Source of the DNA: Microbulbifer harenosus
GTDB lineage: Bacteria > Pseudomonadota > Gammaproteobacteria > Pseudomonadales > Cellvibrionaceae
Assembly: GCF_005771435.1 (NCBI RefSeq)
Contig: NZ_VANI01000021.1
Span: forward strand, 46,469-110,468
Length of the DNA stretch: 64,000 nucleotides
Direction of reading: 5' to 3'
Shown piece by piece: positions 63,683 through 64,000 of this stretch (within the stretch, counting starts at the first letter, position 1; every line of letters starts with the position of its first letter). The position numbers and the translations under genes were made by a program. Under the pieces are notes generated by a model. That model saw only the letters and a list, made by a program, of their open reading frames with translations, was not told where the DNA came from and did not search any database.

Positions 63683-63957
63683 TCCAGATCGATAAGATCT
63701 GGATGGCCACCGAACCACTGGATATGCGCGCCGGACCGGATACGGCTCTGGCCCGTGTCGTGCAGGTGTTCGGTGAGGCCAGACCTCACTGCGCCTACCT
63801 GTTTGCGAACAAGCGCGGTAATCGCATGAAGGTTCTGGTGCATGATGGCTTCGGCCTGTGGCTCGCTGCCCGCCGACTCCACCAAGGCAGCTTTGTCTGG
63901 GGAAAGCCGGTGTTTGTCAAAGAAGATGTCGCGATCACTCGATTACGCTGCCTCTAA
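63679..63957 (+). CDS. tnpB: IS66-family accessory protein TnpB, with divergent short C-terminus
   Basis: A 92-residue IS66 Orf2. The conserved part is clear: IWMATEPLDMRAGPDTALARVVQVFG (~8-33), PHCAYLFANKRGNRMKVLVHDGFGLWLAARRLHQGSFVW (~37-75). The start is GTG 63679 inside the tnpA stop. Family members are usually ~110-120 residues and end with a LVLGLPWQR-type stretch. Here the sequence after SFVW is GKPVFVKEDVAITRLRCL and stops early, so the gene is either a short variant or has been altered by a small deletion or frameshift. The rest of the element lies beyond 64000. Confidence 0.82.
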   Translation: MIQIDKIWMATEPLDMRAGPDTALARVVQVFGEARPHCAYLFANKRGNRMKVLVHDGFGLWLAARRLHQGSFVWGKPVFVKEDVAITRLRCL

Positions 63958-64000
63958 TTTCACCTCCTGAGAGGCCTGATCTTCAGGCGAAGGATTCAGC

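Larger units (their letters stand above)
63300..64000 (+). mobile_element. IS66-family element, left part, cut by window end
   Basis: The first two genes of an IS66-type insertion sequence (tnpA, tnpB) are present in the usual order with a 4-bp overlap; tnpC would follow outside the window. The left end was not located. No clear GTAAGC-type terminal repeat is visible between 63135 and 63310, so this start is approximate. Confidence 0.7.

Overview
The window reads as chromosome from a GC-rich, polysaccharide-degrading, probably marine gammaproteobacterium of the Cellvibrionales type (Microbulbifer-like). The lineage is an inference from gene content: several TonB-dependent receptors, GH9, GH20 and PL10 enzymes, secreted S9 peptidases, a DUF11 surface protein, RNase R and a Fur-type box. 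I found no rRNA, tRNA or CRISPR. About 40 genes are supported.

Layout. 1-884: C-terminus of a large DUF11 surface protein; 939-1595: a FrnE/DsbA-like protein. 2171-17706: an amino-sugar locus with a TonB receptor, GH9, secreted SMP-30 lactonase, GH20, a fold-III PLP ammonia-lyase (DSD1-like), an RpiR regulator, a D-aminoacylase-family deacylase, RidA and a sodium:solute symporter. 17824-22029: a DPP-IV-like peptidase and a secreted metallophosphatase. 22108-27915: an iron-linked block (DUF1566 protein, cytochrome b/ethylbenzene-dehydrogenase-like protein, siderophore receptor with Fur box, PepSY protein). 28006-29232: PL10 pectate lyase. 29328-32408: bd-type oxidase operon headed by a GbsR/MarR-like regulator. 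32599-43501: a secreted small protein with an S9 peptidase, a lipoprotein, DUF1853, an autotransporter with OmpW, a methyltransferase and a DTW tRNA-modification enzyme. 43591-46215: a third TonB receptor. 46726-52397: a CzcCBA-type metal efflux operon. 52437-60942: RNase R, an MBL-fold hydrolase, a VIT/vWA protein with a GlyGly-CTERM-like tail, an HTH regulator and a DUF1254 protein. 61215-61609: a guanidine-II riboswitch and its Gdx exporter. 61773-64000: an AT-richer Fic gene and the left part of an IS66-type element.

The most interesting system is 2171-17706. Taken one by one, the deacylase, PLP lyase and RidA would be annotated as D-amino-acid enzymes. Between a GH20 hexosaminidase, a lactonase, a sugar-type regulator and a symporter, they fit a route in which oxidised chitin ends (N-acetylglucosaminate, GlcNAc1A) are released, imported, deacetylated to 2-amino-2-deoxygluconate (chemically a D-beta-hydroxy amino acid) and deaminated to 2-keto-3-deoxygluconate. 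This is an inference. The required KDG kinase is not in the window.

Regulatory architecture is unusually readable. There is a LacI-type palindrome on the -10 of the GH9 promoter, a dyad directly after the -10 of the oxidase operon promoter, two related dyads around the fic promoter, a two-hairpin guanidine riboswitch, and a pair of structured repeats between the deacylase and ridA whose stems differ in sequence yet still pair.
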